Assembly (NCBI GenBank): GCA_003695505.1
Contig: RFIY01000152.1
Span: 1 to 6,613 of the forward strand
Length of the DNA stretch: 6,613 bases
Source of the DNA: Candidatus Dadabacteria bacterium
GTDB lineage: Bacteria; J088
Reading direction: 5' to 3'
Shown here: in pieces, positions 5,755 to 6,613 of the stretch
How positions within the stretch are numbered: position 1 is the stretch's first letter
Layout of the letters: every line of letters begins with the position of its first letter
Made by a program: the position numbers and the translations under genes
The notes under the pieces: generated by a model
Seen by the model: only the letters and a program-made list of their open reading frames with translations
Told to the model about the DNA's origin: nothing
Databases searched by the model: none

Positions 5755-6613
5755 CTGACGAGTGCTTTCTTGTCTGCGCTGTGGATACGGTATAGTACGC
5801 CGAGCAGTAGCGCGGCTGTGAACAACTTGGTTACGAGCCACCCCAATTGAAGTTCGCCGGGAATGTAGACCGCGCGCAGCGCTGCTGCAATGGCAACACA
5901 GAGCAGGGCGGGCACAAATTGCCTTACCGGTGGGGCAGGTTGGCCGAGAATCCAAACGGCGCAAACGCGATTCAGTAACGCGCTGACGAGAAACGAGACC
6001 AGCGTCGCCCACGCGGCGCCGGCCATGCCCCAGAGCGGGATCCACCACAGGTTCAGCAGCACATTGACGACAGCCGCAGTCAGCCCGACGACGCTAACCC
6101 AGAGCATCTTTCGAGTAAAGCCGATTAATCGCGCATGAAACCGGCCGAGATCATCCAGGACGTACGCTGCGACGATGATCCACATGAGCGCCCCGGCCGG
6201 AGCGTAGCGGCGATCGGCGAGAATGTACACGGTTTCGTCAGCACAAAGCAGTAGCAGTACACCGAGGCCAGCAACGAGGGCGAATGACTGCAGGGCAAGG
6301 CGATCTGACCCATTCAGGTCGCCATCGTTGCGTAGCCGAAACCAGTCCGGGAGCAAGCCACGCTGCAGGGCGGCGGCGGCGAGAGGAAGCATCATAGCAA
6401 GATTGTAGACAACGCTATAGAGGCCTGCATCTTCCGCGCTACGCATTTCGTAGAGAAGGACGCGATCAATTTGCCCGAGAGCAAATGTTCCGAGGGCGTA
6501 TGGGATCAATGGCACCGCGTAACCGGCGATGTAGCGTAAATGTTCCGTGTTCCAGGTTGGTCGCCGCAAAGGGAGCAGCGTACGGATGGCTGCGACCGCC
6601 AGCAACATCCAGG
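5751..6613 (-). CDS. polysaccharide flippase, Wzx/MATE-like (partial, N-terminus outside window)
   Basis: The visible 286 or so C-terminal residues of an integral membrane protein; the frame is still open at the right edge (a Trp codon precedes the first Met at 6608), and full-length family members are about 400-500 residues, so roughly the first third or more is missing. About eight hydrophobic spans can be seen, near residues 27-45, 62-84, 107-124, 138-155, 168-191, 193-221, 229-249 and 257-274 counted from that Met. The stretch YAVPLIPYALGTFALGQIDR (30-49), then AGLYSVVYNLAMMLPL (61-76), matches the conserved pattern of polysaccharide exporters, in which a Pro-rich helix precedes an Asp-Arg and a Gly-Leu-Tyr. 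Such proteins flip undecaprenyl-linked repeat units to the periplasm for polymerisation. It is the first visible gene of a - strand unit with the GT2. A symbol such as wzx is not assigned because the locus type is unknown. Confidence 0.9.
   Translation of the reverse strand, partial: WMLLAVAAIRTLLPLRRPTWNTEHLRYIAGYAVPLIPYALGTFALGQIDRVLLYEMRSAEDAGLYSVVYNLAMMLPLAAAALQRGLLPDWFRLRNDGDLNGSDRLALQSFALVAGLGVLLLLCADETVYILADRRYAPAGALMWIIVAAYVLDDLGRFHARLIGFTRKMLWVSVVGLTAAVVNVLLNLWWIPLWGMAGAAWATLVSFLVSALLNRVCAVWILGQPAPPVRQFVPALLCVAIAAALRAVYIPGELQLGWLVTKLFTAALLLGVLYRIHSADKKALVR

Noticed and set aside
5755-6048. N-terminal extension of the GT2 by 98 codons
   Set aside because: It lies entirely inside the flippase gene in another frame, is Arg-rich without motifs, and the conserved GT2 domain starts directly after ATG 5754.

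Overview
The window is a piece of a cell-surface polysaccharide locus (exopolysaccharide, capsule or O-antigen type) from a moderately GC-rich bacterium. Coding lines I counted by hand run from about 53 to 63% GC. Gene density, gene families and ATGA-type coupling fit a Gram-negative bacterium, probably a proteobacterium, but the sequence alone does not give genus or species. No tRNA, rRNA, CRISPR array, insertion sequence or phage gene is visible.

Layout from left to right: (1) the last 38 codons of an unidentified + strand gene; (2) a complete + strand GT4-type glycosyltransferase; (3) facing it after 8 bp, a - strand polysaccharide deacetylase with a DUF7033-like N-terminal part; (4) a 64-bp divergent gap ending in a perfect 10-bp inverted repeat whose loop holds the next start codon; (5) a + strand PAPS-type sulfotransferase; (6) overlapping its 3' end by 22 bp, a - strand FkbM-family methyltransferase; (7) a 310-bp gap with a local drop in GC and one possible promoter; (8) a - strand GT2 glycosyltransferase coupled by an ATGA overlap to (9) the C-terminal part of a - strand Wzx/MATE-like polysaccharide flippase that runs off the right edge.

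Together the genes provide sugar transfer (GT4, GT2), export of the lipid-linked repeat unit (flippase) and three kinds of modification: deacetylation, sulfation and methylation. The likely product is a decorated, possibly sulfated, surface glycan. The strand pattern (+ + - + - - -) means at least four transcription units in 6.6 kb, unlike a single long capsule operon, and suggests piecemeal assembly of the locus. The most interesting hypothesis is that the adjacent, divergent deacetylase and sulfotransferase act in sequence on an N-acetylated sugar, freeing an amine and then sulfating it, as a two-gene parallel to the fused animal N-deacetylase/N-sulfotransferases. This is inference; neither substrate can be read from the sequence.
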